Assembly (NCBI RefSeq): GCF_932276165.1
Contig: NC_064000.1
Span: 1,922,001-1,986,000 of the forward strand
Source: Plutella xylostella
Taxonomy: Eukaryota > Arthropoda > Insecta > Lepidoptera > Plutellidae
DNA: 64,000 bases
Direction: 5' to 3'
The stretch's first letter is position 1, and every line of letters starts with the position of its first letter. The position numbers and the translations under genes were made by a program. Of this stretch, positions 44,360 to 56,280 are shown piece after piece. The notes beneath the pieces are model-generated. The model was not told where the DNA came from. It saw only the letters and a program-made list of their open reading frames with translations, and ran no database searches.

Positions 44360-44465
44360 CACGGCCCATCACGTCTTCACTGCTGGGGTACCTACTGGTC
44401 TCATTCCAATGAAGGAAGGGTTGAGGCCTAGTCCACCACGCTGGCCTAGTGCGGGTTGGTGTATT
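44360..44465 (-). repeat. RTE-type 3' remnant
   Basis: The GAGGCCTAGTCCACCACGCT and CCTAGTGCGGGTTGGTG wording occurs inverted at 51600-51700 and partly at 22990, and is the non-coding 3' end associated with RTE-like copies. Confidence 0.5.
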
Positions 44466-44485
44466 ATTATGGTGATATTATGGTG

Positions 44486-44731
44486 ACGACCGAATGGCGT
44501 AGTGGTTAGTGACCCTGACTACTGAGCCGAAGGTCCCGGGTTCGATTCCCGGCTGCGACAAGTTTGTTTAAACACAGATATTTGTTCTCGGGTCTTGCAT
44601 GTGCCCGTAAAATGGCAATAGGCCCGCCCCCTATTACATTGGGACTAGCATAACACTAGCGAAAAGTGGGTGCAGCAATGCAACTCTTCCTACCGCGCAA
44701 GGGAGTACATTAGTACAAGGTGTCAGTGTTT
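44486..44731 (+). repeat. tRNA-headed SINE, full copy
   Basis: CGACCGAATGGCGTAGTGG (A box region), CGGGTTCGATTCCCG (B box), body with ATATTTGTTCTCGGGTCTTG and TGGGTGCAGCAATGCAACTC. It ends just 37 bp upstream of the KH-domain exon at 44768. Confidence 0.88.
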
Positions 44732-44767
44732 TTTTTATGATGATGACCAGTTCCTCCGTTGTTGCAG

Positions 44768-44865
44768 GCGAGTGGCGCGGCGAGCGCAGGATGCTGGACA
44801 TCACGCGGGACAAGCCGGTCAAGGTGTGCGTGCGGGTCGTGGTGCCCGTGCGGGACCATCCGAAG
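44768..44865 (+). CDS. KH-domain (STAR family) RNA-binding protein, exon a
   Basis: 98-bp internal exon between TTGCAG and GTTAGT. Two bases complete a split codon, then the exon reads EWRGERRMLDITRDKPVKV and VRVVVPVRDHPK, the N-terminal flank and first strand of the STAR KH domain as in Sam68/KHDRBS and the insect Quaking-related proteins. It joins in phase 0 to the exon at 55018 across a 10.2-kb intron. STAR proteins bind U/A-rich RNA and regulate splicing in the nucleus. The Qua1 exon that should precede it was not seen within the window. High GC (most codons end in G or C) sets it off from the AT-rich flanks. Confidence 0.93.
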
Positions 44866-47607
44866 GTTAGTTTAGCTTCTCCTGTACATCTAGTACAGGA
44901 TTGATAGTTTGACGAAAACCATAAAAGGTTACGTTATCTCGCTTACAAAGTAGAGCCTCTAGCGGAAACTATCATGAAACTTTTCACAAATAATGTATGC
45001 AGATGACAAAAGAAAACTTAAACTTTTTCTAACTTGCAAAACCTTTACTAGAGGCCCTGAACACTTTTTCACTGGCCTAGAATATAGCCCGGTACTTATA
45101 TGCATTTATTTTATTTAATGTTATCCATCTCCTTCCCCTTGAACTCCGTAGGACAGTAGCAGACGTTATTTTCCTTTTTATTAATTAGAGGTTACATAGA
45201 CTGTTCGGAGCTGCTTCAGATGGTAAACTGTCCCAACCAGACCATCCAGGAAATTTAAAACCCTCCACATACCTGCTTGCAGCACTAAATTGTCTTGGGT
45301 TTTAATTATTTTTCTATCTATATTATATCTGTGTGGATATATCAGCTGTCAAAGCCTGTACTAATGGTATCATATATCAGGCTATGCCTAGCTTGGGGTC
45401 GGATTTCCGTGTGTGAGATATCCCCACATAATATATATTATTGTTAATAATATTCACTTTGTACACTGATATGATTATAATGTTCAATCACGCTATACGT
45501 ATAACGTTCATCCACTATATTCAAATTAATTAGTTCTGTTGTCTCTGGCCATGTATCCGGTAATCTCGGCTGTCAATATCCATTGTCTATGGCAGATCAG
45601 CTTATGATGACCAATTTCAAGGTCCTGATTAATCTGGTAATCAAACAGTGGTTAACAAGGTGCGGTAGTAAGGTTGTATGTTCAAATACTGAAATGGCTT
45701 TTAATACTATATCTAGGTATTTACTGATGTATTTATATTGGACACATGATAATAGGTACACAGACCATTAGTGCCTGTTTGACTAAAGTAAAAATTTACA
45801 TGATCAACAAAGTTTGCATGGAGAACCAAAAATAAAACAAATTTACAAAAGTCGTCAAACAGAAGTTGTTCAGAATCACTTTCTGAATGTAGCCGAAAAA
45901 CTAAGTCTCTGTCTCGTTCACGTCTCGTTGTATTAAACATTTCAATTGAACGATTTTCGTTATCCTCCTTTACCTTTTTTTGTCTGCAAGAACCTACCTA
46001 CCATCCTAAGTAATAAAAAGCTCAATTGGGTGCAGACCGGTAGTTAAGGCTTTGCTTATTATATATTTAAAGTGATAAGTACTACTTCAAAATCATATAA
46101 CTATGTATATTTTGAATTAAATAAATTTAACTACCCCTAGAACTTTATGACTAACATTAAGGCAAGTTTTATTTACTTTGTGAGAGAGATTCCAAACCTA
46201 TATCACGTCGAAGTTGAAGCTTCGAGGTCCGTGCCCCGAATATAGATTCTTAACTAACTCAAGAGGGCTACTCTCACAAATCTCAACGTTTCGTAGCCCC
46301 ACTGCTCTAACTGTGACTCTATCACGTTGCGTTAAGGGCAATGCATCAATGCAGACTGCAGTATGTTTAAGTAGTCAGGGGGTTATTCTATATGACGAAA
46401 AACTAAGTTTCGGAGCGCTACAGCGCTAGACCCGATTCTATCTGGTTGCATTAAACATACTGCAGGGCGATCACGAAAAATATAGAATCGAATGCGAGTG
46501 CGACTAGTGGCAACTTGACAGCACTTTCGAACACTTTTTACCTATCGAATTGACAGTTGTCGCACTCGCATTCGATTCTATACGTTAGCTCTGTTTTTCG
46601 TGATCGCCCTGCACATTGCACGGCAGCTCTCGTTTATCGTAGAGTAGAGACGCCGATTGATAAAAAACAATCTGAATCTGTTTGTTATGATAAGTAATTT
46701 AAATTTTACGACACAAACTCCTAATACTTACCGAACTTATTAGGTAGATTGTACGACAGTACAACTTCGTATATCGTCTCACCAGGGGCAGGGTAGACCC
46801 CCCGGCAGTGCTTACACAATGTTATGCGGGTAGTTTCGCTTTACAACTCTTTACGAAACATTTTGTGAGTCTATTTCATCAGTCACTGACTTTTACTTTG
46901 TTTGAGTTAACTAATATTGTTCAGGGGCCAGTTGTAGGCTTTTCACTACCGAACGACGAGCAGTGAAACCTAAGGCAAATTCTATGGCGCGGTGCTAGTG
47001 CAGCTAGTTACAGCTTGATGGCGTCCTTCCAGAGCCATACATACCTACATATATTATTCAAGTTTACTCGCCGCTTTTCGGACGGTGTAAAAACTTCCCC
47101 AGGTTTGGTAGCGACCAGAAACTTCAACTTTATTTAGGTACTTAGTACATAATCAATTAATAAAAGCAATGTAAAATTATAAGTACCCTTCCCTTATAAA
47201 TACTTTAATATTCACACTTTCATAGTAACCAATATTATAGCTTCAATCGGATTGGACGAAACTTGACAAGGTCATAAAGTATAAAACTTAGATAAGACAT
47301 TTATTTTCAGGACCAACTTCCCGACTCCCAACTTTGTTCAAAACTCAGTGGACAAAGGATCTGATCTATTGCTGTACCGAGCCTGTAAAGAGTAGAATTG
47401 TATCAGTGATCCAGCTGAAAGATGTTAGGGAACAAAAGTTTCGGAAAAACAAAACTGTAGCGCTAAGCACTACTCTATGGTTCGTTCGCCGATTTAAAGA
47501 GTGAGTAGCGCTCCTTGGAAGAATATAATTTTTTAGAATAGAATACTCTTCATTTTGCACCATTAAAGAAAACATTACAAAATCACAACTTATATATAAA
47601 ATAGTAC
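44866..47607. other. intron of the KH gene, unassigned part
   Basis: Large intron. It contains a SINE-body fragment (45345-45430, TATCAGGCTATGCCTAGCTT) and the hairpin element at 46463-46611. Short ORFs in this stretch have no features. Confidence 0.6.
46463..46611. mobile_element. 149-bp foldback element
   Basis: CAGGGCGATCACGAAAAATA at the left and inverse TTTTTCGTGATCGCCCTG at the right, then a second inverted block TAGAATCGAATGCGAGTGCG. Arms about 50 bp with an extra 12 bases in the right arm. No ORF. Confidence 0.82.
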
Positions 47608-48188
47608 AAAAAAACCGGCCAAGTGCGAGTCGGGCTCGCGCACAAAGGGTTCCGTAGCAGCAAATATAATATTACAGTTAAATCAACCTATCTCAAAAAC
47701 TATAAGAGATACTTTGATCAAACCAAAAATCGTTGAAAGAGTTAATTAGCATGCATCACCTCTATTTTTTTTAGAATTTTATACCCCGTAGTTATAAAAA
47801 TAGAGGGGGGGACATACTTTTTACGACTTTGAGAGCTGATATCTCAAAAACCGTTCACTTTAAGAAAAATGTTTTTTAGAAAACTTTATATCATTTTAAA
47901 AGACCTTTCCATTGATACCCCACACGGGTATGTACATCGAAAAAAAAAATTTCATCCCTCAGTTACATGTATGGGGGGCCCCACCCCCAATTCTTTTTTT
48001 TACTATTTAGTGTCATATTTTTGTAGCGGTTCATACAACACATATTCCCATCAAATTTCATCACTGTAGTACTTATAGTTTCCGAGTAAATCGGCTGTGA
48101 CAGACGGACAGACGGACAGACGGACAGACGGACATGACGAAACTATAAGGGTTCCGTTTTTGCCATTTTGGCTACGGAACCCTAAAAA
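47608..48188 (+). repeat. family D dispersed repeat with GACGGACA tract
   Basis: Begins AACCGGCCAAGTGCGAGTCG and ends GGTTCCGTTTTTGCC...CTACGGAACCCTAAAAA; the GGTTCCGTA near its start and TACGGAACCC at its end form an inverted pair. A (GACGGACA)n tract sits at 48099-48133. A common type in moth and butterfly sequence; class not assigned. Confidence 0.75.
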
Positions 48189-48290
48189 GGCGGTCTTACT
48201 GCTTAAAGCAATCGCTACCAGACATCCTTTGGATGGAAGAGACAATTTCAACATAATTAATGGGAGTAGAGGTGCAAGGTATACTACTTA
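48189..48290 (-). repeat. truncated LINE 3' end
   Basis: AGGCGGTCTTACTGCTTAAA and CTACCAGACATCCTTTGGAT correspond to the 3' UTR of the intact LINE (near 37056-37100). Confidence 0.6.
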
Positions 48291-48840
48291 AACAGTACAT
48301 ACTATAGACTATATACCAACACAATATAAAAAAGAAGATCTCTAGCTCCAGCAGTCGACGATTACGAGATATTCAAAGATAATCATAGTAGGTAGTCAAG
48401 TTTCGGAATCATTACTGCGTGTACATAGACTGTCAACCTGCAATGATCTGTACCTACTTTGTATGTTTTTATGTGTATGCAATAAAGAGTTTAAATAAAT
48501 AAAATAAAAAAAATTACTCTTCCTCCGCCAATAAACAAAGTTCACGTTGTTCAGCGTATAGTTTTTTCTCTCTTAAAAAAGGCAAGCACATAAAGAAGGA
48601 GCTTAAAGGTATTTATCCACTTTATCTGAAAGGGCCGCGACACCGGACATATAAAACCATTACAACAGGGTCTTAGGCAGGTCTACTCAATGAAAAACTG
48701 TTCTTACCTTTCGCTTTGAAAGTTTTTAAGTTATATAATAAAGTGTGAGAGTCTTTAGAAGTATGTTTTAGTACGAGAACAAAGCGTTTGATGCGAGCTA
48801 CGTACATCGTTTTTAGAGTGCTATGCATTATATCAATAAC

Positions 48841-48985
48841 ACCTTGCGGGTACGTGGTCTCCACTCGAGAACTCTTCTGCTCCACCGACCATCAGTCCTT
48901 CGAGCAATGTGTCCGGCCCACTGCCACTTCAGCTTACTGACTGGATTAGCTATGCCGGTTACTTTGGTTTGTCTACGATGTTGCT
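48841..48985 (-). pseudogene. RTE-type LINE C-terminal fragment
   Basis: Minus strand reads RQTKVTGIANPVSKLKWQWA then GHIARRTDGRWSRRVLEW, an RTE C-terminal phrase. Short, 5' and 3' truncated. Confidence 0.78.
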
Positions 48986-49390
48986 CACTATAAATAACAG
49001 AACAAGTCAGTTAATATTGTAAATTGGTATAGTTGACATCAAACCACGAGTAAATACAGCTATGATTCAACTATGAGCCTTAACACGTATAAATTACGGC
49101 TGCTACAGTTGGCTACAATATGAAAAACATTGCGCCAGCCCCTCCATAATAACCCGTGCACGCACTAGAAAAATACTCCTGGCTTTCTGCTTAAGTAGAC
49201 CACGTAATTACCTAATTCATCAAGTACTTACGTACCCTAAAAACCGTATTACCCACCATCAGTGGAGATGTTACTTCAAAGCGCCCTTGTTGATGCGAAT
49301 GAACGTATAAAACCATTAGGTCGGCTTACCTTCGCATTTGTAGCACGCCGCGCTAGGCGGGTCACTTTAGTTTACGAGAAATAATAAATA

Positions 49391-49595
49391 AAATCCTAAC
49401 TAATATTATAAATGCGAAAGTAACTGTGTCTGTCTATCTGTCTGTCTCTTTCCCGCCAAAACTACTGAACGGATTTGAATGAAATTTGGTATACATATGG
49501 TCTAGACCCTGAGAAAGAACATAGGCTACTTTTTATTCCGAAATTCCCACGGGAAAACTTTTTAAGGCGAAGCGAAGTGCGTGGGAATAGCTAGT
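49391..49595 (-). repeat. repeat family A, copy 5
   Basis: Minus-strand copy: AATATTATAAATGCGAAAGT to GAAGCGAAGTGCGTGGGAAT, TCTGTC repeat tract present. Confidence 0.82.
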
Positions 49596-49856
49596 AATAA
49601 ATAAATATGTGGGGACATGGACACGGCCATCCGACCGACCCCAAGCTAGGAAGAGCCTGTGTTATGGGTATCAGACAGCTGATATATCTACACAAATACA
49701 TAGATAGTAGATACATATTAAATATAAATATCAAAACCCAAGACCCGAGTACAAATATTTGTCTTTAAACAAATATCTGCACCAGCCGGGAATCGAACCC
49801 GGGACCTTTGGCTTGGCAGTCAGGGTCACTAACCACTACACCAGTCGGCCGACGAG
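49596..49856 (-). repeat. tRNA-headed SINE variant with a different body
   Basis: The minus-strand head (CGACTGGTGTAGTGGTTAG, CGGGTTCGATTCCCG) matches the SINE at 44486, but the body (TCAGCTGTCTGATACCCATA, CTAGCTTGGGGTCGG) is different and recurs at 45345-45430. Confidence 0.75.
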
Positions 49857-50735
49857 AAATGAAGTTTCTGAGCGCTGCTGCCAATCTTGACTATAGTTCG
49901 TTGCGTTAAAGTGCCGATTTCATGTTCACGAATGGCCTTTTCTAGCTTAACTAGCTGAAGTAACCCTCCAAAAGCTTAGCTTAAGCCAGCTGCGCCGAGT
50001 CTACAGCTTTTGGTTTTAGCGTATGGTCTTCGTTGGTTTATTAATTGAAATTTGGGTCCGCGTATAAAATTCGAAATTCAAGTCAAAGGTTTTATGTAAA
50101 TAGCTAATATTATGGTAATCTCATGGTGCTCTGAGACGTATCAAAAGACGCTGCAGTTTTAACTTATTGTTGCAACAAAGCAACTATAATTTATAACCAT
50201 CCTTAATAGTAATGTGTTTTAAAATATTTATTAGTTATCTTCTTTCTGATCATTTATAAAACCCCACCCAAGATTAGGTAGGTGCTTGTGTGTATGGTGT
50301 TTACATATTATATTAACAAAAGGAAGGCCCATCCTTTCCCATATAAGCCTGTAACATAACAAACGCAGCTGCCAAGTAAAATATCTCGTATAAATTCATT
50401 AAATTGTAATGAAAACGTTTTACTTGCATAAGTACAGTGAGCCGCAGCTATTCATTATCATTAAATTGCGTTCGTAGAATGCAATTCATAACCAAATGCT
50501 TGCATAACTTGAGAACTGTTATTACAACTAACGAACTATTATGAATTAGGGATTATGTTTATGAATGAAGTGAGCTTGTTATTGTGAGTGAAAGATGATG
50601 AATGAATTAACCCTTAATAAGGCAAGGGGTAAATAATTTCCACCATATTTTGAACTCTAGTAGCTTGAGTTACAGGAGAAAACCAAGGAAAAAAAATGTA
50701 CCTACCTATTCGCATCATGCCTTATTAAGGCTTAA
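49857..50735. other. intronic, no recognised feature
   Basis: Nothing supportable beyond AT-rich sequence. TTTCTGAGCGCTGCTGCCAA at 49865 has loose relatives at 46405 and 55430. Confidence 0.45.
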
Positions 50736-50824
50736 GGTACAGTAAGGTGCAGATAAACCTGACCCCCCTCAGAAGCATTGTTAGTATGAGAGGGGGGTCA
50801 GGTTTCTTTGCACTTGACCGTACC
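50736..50824. repeat. 89-bp hairpin
   Basis: GGTAC...GTACC ends; the stem includes AAACCTGACCCCCCTC against GAGGGGGGTCAGGTTT, with a loop of about 20 bases. Perfect stem in the central part. Its word GCAAAGAAAACTGACC has a relative at 59878-59895. Confidence 0.82.
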
Positions 50825-51344
50825 TATTGGGTATCTCTAATTATACGAATACCCTATCACATCATATTCTGGTATAAATACTGCCATGAATTTGTTCTCA
50901 ACTTTTACATTATGACTACACCAATATCACTGTTTTACGCGTTTACGAGTACAATCCTCGTAGGATTTTCAAAATCCTTCCCTAACATAAAATATCGTTT
51001 TCCAGTAGCCCCTGTAGACCTATATGGAGGAGGCAAAAAGGGTTAAAGTCGCGCATAATCTCCATTTAAACCTGTAGCGAACTGTACCCCATGGATCCTT
51101 GGGCAGGTCGAGAGAACTGCAAACACACCGTGGAGGGTTCCGCAAACAGACGCACGAGATCCGCAGTCTAATGGGGTCCAGTGGGCTATTATTAGCCCTT
51201 TATTGTTACCTAGTTACTCGGGTTTCTACTTAGATTAACTATATACGATAGATGGAGCGTCAGTGCAAAAGAAATGTCTCGACAAATTTCTATGTCTTAT
51301 TTTGAATTAGTTCAGTAAGAAGATTTGTGTCTTTAATGTGAAGC

Positions 51345-51560
51345 GTCAGTTGGGCGAGCTTCAGTGATCGTAACTGATCACTGAGGTTAAGCAAAACATG
51401 GCACAGTCAGCCATTGGATGGGTGACCGATTTTCAAGTGGTTGTTTTCTGGACGCTTCCGTGCTTCGGAAGGCACGTTAAGCCGTGGGTCCCGGTTGCTG
51501 CTTCGGTAGCAGTCGTTAAGCCTAGTTAGCAGTCAGTAGCAGCTTGAAAACATCCGACAG
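51345..51560 (+). repeat. 5S-headed SINE, best head
   Basis: ACTGATCACTGAGGTTAAGC and CAGCCATTGGATGGGTGACC (51374-51432) align in order with the second half of 5S rRNA, including the region of its internal promoter. The body continues CGTGCTTCGGAAGGCACGTTAA. A functional 5S gene is excluded by the missing 5' half and divergence. Confidence 0.78.
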
Positions 51561-51584
51561 TTGGGTTGCCCACTTACCCGACAA

Positions 51585-51850
51585 CTCTCTCAGCACAAGC
51601 TTGCTTGTGTTAGGGTCCACCAACCCGCACTAGGCCAGCGTGGTGGACTAGGCCTAAACCCTTCCTTCATTGGAAGGAGACCCGTGCCCCAGCACTTGGG
51701 ACGTGATGGATCGTGATGACTAATAGGTACAATGGTTTTTATCAGGTTGAACTTAAAACGGTTTGACAGTAAACAAAATGCGCATAGTTTTTTTGCTTGC
51801 TTAAAGTATGTGTTTATATTTGTGCAATAAAGAATTAAATAAATAAATAA
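51585..51850 (+). repeat. RTE-like 3' remnant and LINE tail
   Basis: CCAACCCGCACTAGGCCAGC to TTGGGACGTGATGGATCG is the non-coding remnant also seen inverted at 44360-44465; it is followed by GTGCAATAAAGAATTAAATA and an AAAT tail (51816-51850). Confidence 0.6.
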
Positions 51851-53384
51851 AGTATTTGACACACCATCTATTTCGTATATTGTTAATCTAAGGGTTTTTC
51901 TGGTAATAAGAGTGAAGGTGCGCGTTGGGAGTAGTGGAGTTTGGGTTTTTACGATGTAGATTAGGTAAGGATTTCTACTGTTGAATATATGGTGTTAATG
52001 TGACCTTTATAGATTACCCAGTTACTACAACTTTTAAGGCTTAGTGAAGATGGCAGGAAAGAACTAGTAGTTTTACGATAAATAATGATACTTAAACAAC
52101 AATGACAATTATTTTAGCATTGAGTCCACCTTTTTACACTTATATTTCATATTTTTGTGCAATAAAATATCAAATACCTAAATAAATAAATAAAAATTAC
52201 ATAATTATGAGTTACAAAAAAATACTTCCCTACTGGTGCTGGTGAGCGAGACACACATTTTTAATCTCATCATCAATGTCAAAACGTTAATTTTATTGTT
52301 GGAAGTTCGAGGTTTAACAGGCTACTAAAATTCAAACTTCCCCTCACAATCTCTAGAATAACAATAATTATTATGAAGATCATTTCTGAACCTGTCAGTT
52401 GCCCGTGGACGATCGTGGTCATTATCTTGAGAAGTAGGTAACAAATTGGTCTCCGCCCGAGTTGAGATGTCTCTGAATTTATTTTTTGCTCAATTTGCTA
52501 CTGATCACCTGTAATGGGCCCTCATTTTCCTGATTGATAGCGATTGAGAATGACCCTTAATGTCATAATTTGTACCGTGTTTCCAGTGACTAGTCACTAT
52601 ACTGTTTTCTTTGAAGATTACAAAGAATCGTAGCTTCTCAGATTCGCTACTGAAAAAGAGCAAGATGTAAATTTTATGCAACTTATTATATGAAAGCACA
52701 TGATGTACTGGTCAAAGGGAACAAATTCCTGAATAATCATGCAGAGCGTCATCCTATATTATATTTAAGTAGTACATATTTAGTTTTCTTCGCTGAAATT
52801 GTCTTAAATAAGTTCTTTTTTTTTGCACTCCCATACAATTTACTCCCTGTACCTCCTGTAGGTTGACTGGTAGAAAATGCTTTTAGCATTAAGTCCACCT
52901 AATTGTACATAATTACTTTTGTATACTGTGCAATGAAGAATAAATAAATAAATAAATAAATAAGCAGAAGTATAGTCAACAAAGAGCTAATGCTAGCTAG
53001 ATTTTCTCGCAATAATGGCTGCCACTGATGAATGGATATGGTGTTTATGTATCTACTATTATTTTGGCAGTACCGATATTGATGCCGTTTTCAGTAATAG
53101 TGTTTTGTTATTTTGGTGACCAGTAAACACTATTCCATCCATGATCAGTTAGGACTCTCGGGCACTGTAATCTTAGGTAAAGTAAATTTGTATCTGTCGC
53201 ATCTCTCCATTGAGTATTGATTTACGATTAGGCCGCCCACACACTTGGGTTTAATTTTCGCGCTAACGGTGCGGCTTTCTATTCTATTAGATTTGGGGCT
53301 CAAGAATGGTTGTAATTATGTTTTAATAGGACTCTGTTATGTTATCTTTGACGAAAACTGTATTTTATAACTTCGATCCGATAC
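51851..53384. other. intronic, with two LINE tails only
   Basis: LINE 3' tails at 52140-52192 (GTGCAATAAAATATC plus AAAT repeat) and 52850-52966 (GGTTGACTGGTAGAAAATGC to GCAATGAAGAATAAATAAAT). No other feature. Confidence 0.55.
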
Positions 53385-53525
53385 TTATACCGATATTTAT
53401 TAAAGAGCACTTTGCTTTTCACACAACACAGTAAATGAGACAACACAGTAAAAGTATACAAAGGCGGACTTATTGCCAAAAAGCAATTTTTCCTGCCAAC
53501 CTTTGATTGCTGAAAAACCCAATTC
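53385..53525 (-). repeat. truncated LINE 3' end
   Basis: AGGCGGACTTATTGCCAAAAA and TCCTGCCAACCTTTGATTG, minus-strand relative of the LINE 3' UTR; includes an internal near-repeat ACAACACAGTAAA twice. Confidence 0.6.
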
Positions 53526-53942
53526 AATCATCTTTTTTAGATAAAGGTAAAATACGTATACAAGCTACAAGAATAGATCGCGAAGTCAAAATGAAATAAT
53601 ATTTACGAAGTAATTGTCATCAGTGTCAAATTCAGTACATTTTAAATACGACAATCGTTTAACGATAACAAGTTCTCAGGTAGGTAGGTACTCTGCATAA
53701 TAATCTCCATCCAAAAAGAAGATACAAACGCCAACTCTGTGGTTGTTGCGTCCAATTAATAGCTAACAGAAGCGCCTGGGATTCTGACAACCCCACGGGA
53801 AAGCTGCTGGGATTATGGTCGTTAGTGCAGAGGAAACGAGATTTGTAGCTTTAGCTTATTTATTTGTAACTCTTGTTTAGCGAGATGCAGAATTATTAGT
53901 ACCTTTCAATTCGCACTAAGTAAAAACAACAACAACAATAAC

Positions 53943-54174
53943 AACACTCACGGGCAAAGAAACAGTTCCACTTACAAAATATTGACACCAAATTATTTTA
54001 ATCATTTAATAGGAAATTTCAACAAAATATTTACGTTTTTCGTTTATAATATTCCGATGAGCATTTAAATGTACTTAAATATTGCAGAAGGTCTCATTAA
54101 ATTAGTTTTTTCCGTTTAAGAGTAGGTAATTTGCTGTTTTTCAAACTAGAACTTTTTCACTGCCCGTGAGTGTA
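53943..54174. mobile_element. repeat family E MITE
   Basis: Ends ACACTCACGGGCAAAGAAAC and CACTGCCCGTGAGTGT; interior includes TTACAAAATATTGACACCAAAT as at 61189. About 232 bp. Confidence 0.82.
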
Positions 54175-54226
54175 TAACATTTATAAGTCAGAGTGAGATC
54201 ATTTTAACACACACACACACACGCAC

Positions 54227-54468
54227 TCACGCCTTGTACTAATGCACTCCCTTGCGGGGTAGGCAGAGGTGCATTGCTGCACCCACTTTTCGCCAGAGTG
54301 TTATGTTAGTCCCAATGTAATAGGGGGCGAGCCTATTGCCATTTTACGGGGACATCCAAGACCCGAGAACAAATATCTGTGTTTAAACAAATATCTGCCC
54401 CAGCCGGGAATCGAACCCGGGACCATCGGCTCAGTAGTCAGGTCACTAACCACTACGCCATTCGGTCA
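54227..54468 (-). repeat. tRNA-headed SINE, full copy
   Basis: Inverted copy of the 44486 SINE. Very close to 63008-63264: both carry GGCAGAGGTGCATTGCTGCA and CGGGACCATCGGCTCAG and produce similar spurious ORFs. Confidence 0.87.
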
Positions 54469-54689
54469 TTTTAAGTACGTAATTAATAGTATTTCCGCTT
54501 GTATTTTATGGACTATGACAAACAGTGCTGGACCAAGGTGGTAGGTACTCCTAGGTCTTTCCCTAAGGGCCCTAAGGGGGGCGATTGAAATATTTTATGT
54601 AACTTACGAGATATCTCGTGTGATTTGTGTGGGCGGAATTTTCCTCCTGAACTGGAGAGTCTCCCACGCTTCGCTTGCCTGTTATTTTT

Positions 54690-54800
54690 TTATACTTTAT
54701 TGTACAATTAACTACAGTAATAATGTACAATCAGGTGGACTTAATGCTAAAAGCATTTTCTGCCAGTCAACCTGCAGGAGGGACAACGAGTAAAAAGTAA
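54690..54800 (-). repeat. truncated LINE 3' end
   Basis: TATACTTTATTGTACAATTA, AGGTGGACTTAATGCTAAAA and CATTTTCTGCCAGTCAACCT, minus orientation. Confidence 0.65.
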
Positions 54801-55017
54801 AATAAAAATAAAAAAAATGATCAAAAAATAATTATGTTTGTGAAATCCTAATAATAATACCTAAACCCTAAAACTATGTAAACTATGCCTGTACACAGTG
54901 TTCGATAACTCGAATCCATTAAATCGATAATTCAAAGCTTACCTACCTCCGTAAGTTCTAAAAACTTTTAAAAACGGTCTGAAAACTTTACTAACATACT
55001 GTTTTTTTCTTTTTCAG

Positions 55018-55134
55018 TTCAACTTCGTGGGAAAACTGCTGGGACCAAAGGGAAACTCGCTGAAGCGGTTACAGGAGGATACGATGTGCAAAATGGCCGT
55101 CCTTGGACGAGGATCTATGAAAGATCGGCAGAAG
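55018..55134 (+). CDS. KH-domain (STAR family) RNA-binding protein, exon b
   Basis: 117-bp exon (39 codons, phase 0 at both ends) between TTTTTCAG and GTCAGT. It reads FNFVGKLLGPKGNSLKRL and CKMAVLGRGSMKDRQK: the GPKG loop (the KH GXXG RNA-contact loop), its helices and second strand. No stop or frame damage. Conservation with known STAR proteins is near complete in this exon, so the gene is very likely active. Confidence 0.95.
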
Positions 55135-56280
55135 GTCAGTTGTTGTATTGTATCCTTGGTTAGGTGTTGGTCCCTATTTCCTGCAACTATGAAATCTCTA
55201 TAAATTCGGGGGTTAGGTTCAGAGCTAATATATTTCACCTAACCTAACCCCTGAATTCGATAAGTACTCGTGATATACGAATTTTTACTGACACTCAGAG
55301 TCTAAACTCCTGTGTTTCGAAGTCATTTGTAAACCTCCTCTAAACTTAATATATGCATATGTTTTGGAGGGCTATTTTTGTTTGACTCAACACAAAGTTT
55401 CGAAGACGACACGGTATAGAGTCGAGTTTAGCGCAGCAGAGCTCTGAAACTTTATATTGCTTCAAACACGAGCAATCCTAAGTAAGAAGGCTATAATTTT
55501 ATCTTGATGTAAGAACGAAAGGATACAGCAATTAAATAGGTACTTATTGTAGTTACCTATGTCAAATAAAGTTTTTTTTTATCTTTATCTAGTTAGGTAC
55601 ATATTTTTATTGCATATTCTAAAACTCTCAGGTTTCCCGATATTAAACTTTTATACAATTAAAAAACTCCTGTCTCAGAACAATGCGGACTTCCGTAAGC
55701 CACCCCCATGTACCCTTTTTTTTAAAGACTTTTCCTTATTGAGTCTGAAAAAACTACTTAACTTTCAGGATATGGCCCGTGGTTGACCACAAAGTTTGCT
55801 TCCAGATGTTACCGAGTTCCGTTCTCTTACCTAAGTTAAATTACGTGCAAGGAATATTACTTGTACAAATGGTACCTAGTTTTTTTTATTCAGAACTTTT
55901 TTCTGCAGTTTGCAGCATTGAGTACGAGTCCGCTTGGTTTTACGGTTTGCAGTAGGTGTGAAATACTGGATATATTGAGTTGTAACTTAAATTACGTGCA
56001 ACCATCGTGCAACTTGACTGATTTACTTGTGTTTCTAAAATTTCATTAACGAATTATCGAATTTAGAGTCCATATCTAATAGTAAGCAAATAGCATAACT
56101 GCGAAACCAGCATGGGGAGTGCAATTTTCACTCCGTTCGAGTAGTGGCGAGAACGCTTAGCCCTAGCTTACATGGGTAACCGTTAGATATATTTTTGCTT
56201 AGTCTTTGTATGCGATACGCCATGTTGTCCATACATTGCTTAGCTTAGTGTGGTACTTATATCCCCCTCATGGTTCGCAG
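55135..56280. other. second intron of the KH gene
   Basis: GTCAGT donor and a TTCGCAG acceptor. No repeat recognised inside apart from AT-rich low-complexity stretches. Confidence 0.8.

Noticed and set aside
51350..51440. 5S rRNA gene
   Set aside because: Only the second half is recognisable, it is diverged, and it continues into a SINE body.
54269..54544. 91-codon plus ORF, nearly repeated at 63061-63315
   Set aside because: Both lie on the antisense side of tRNA-headed SINEs; similarity comes from the repeat.
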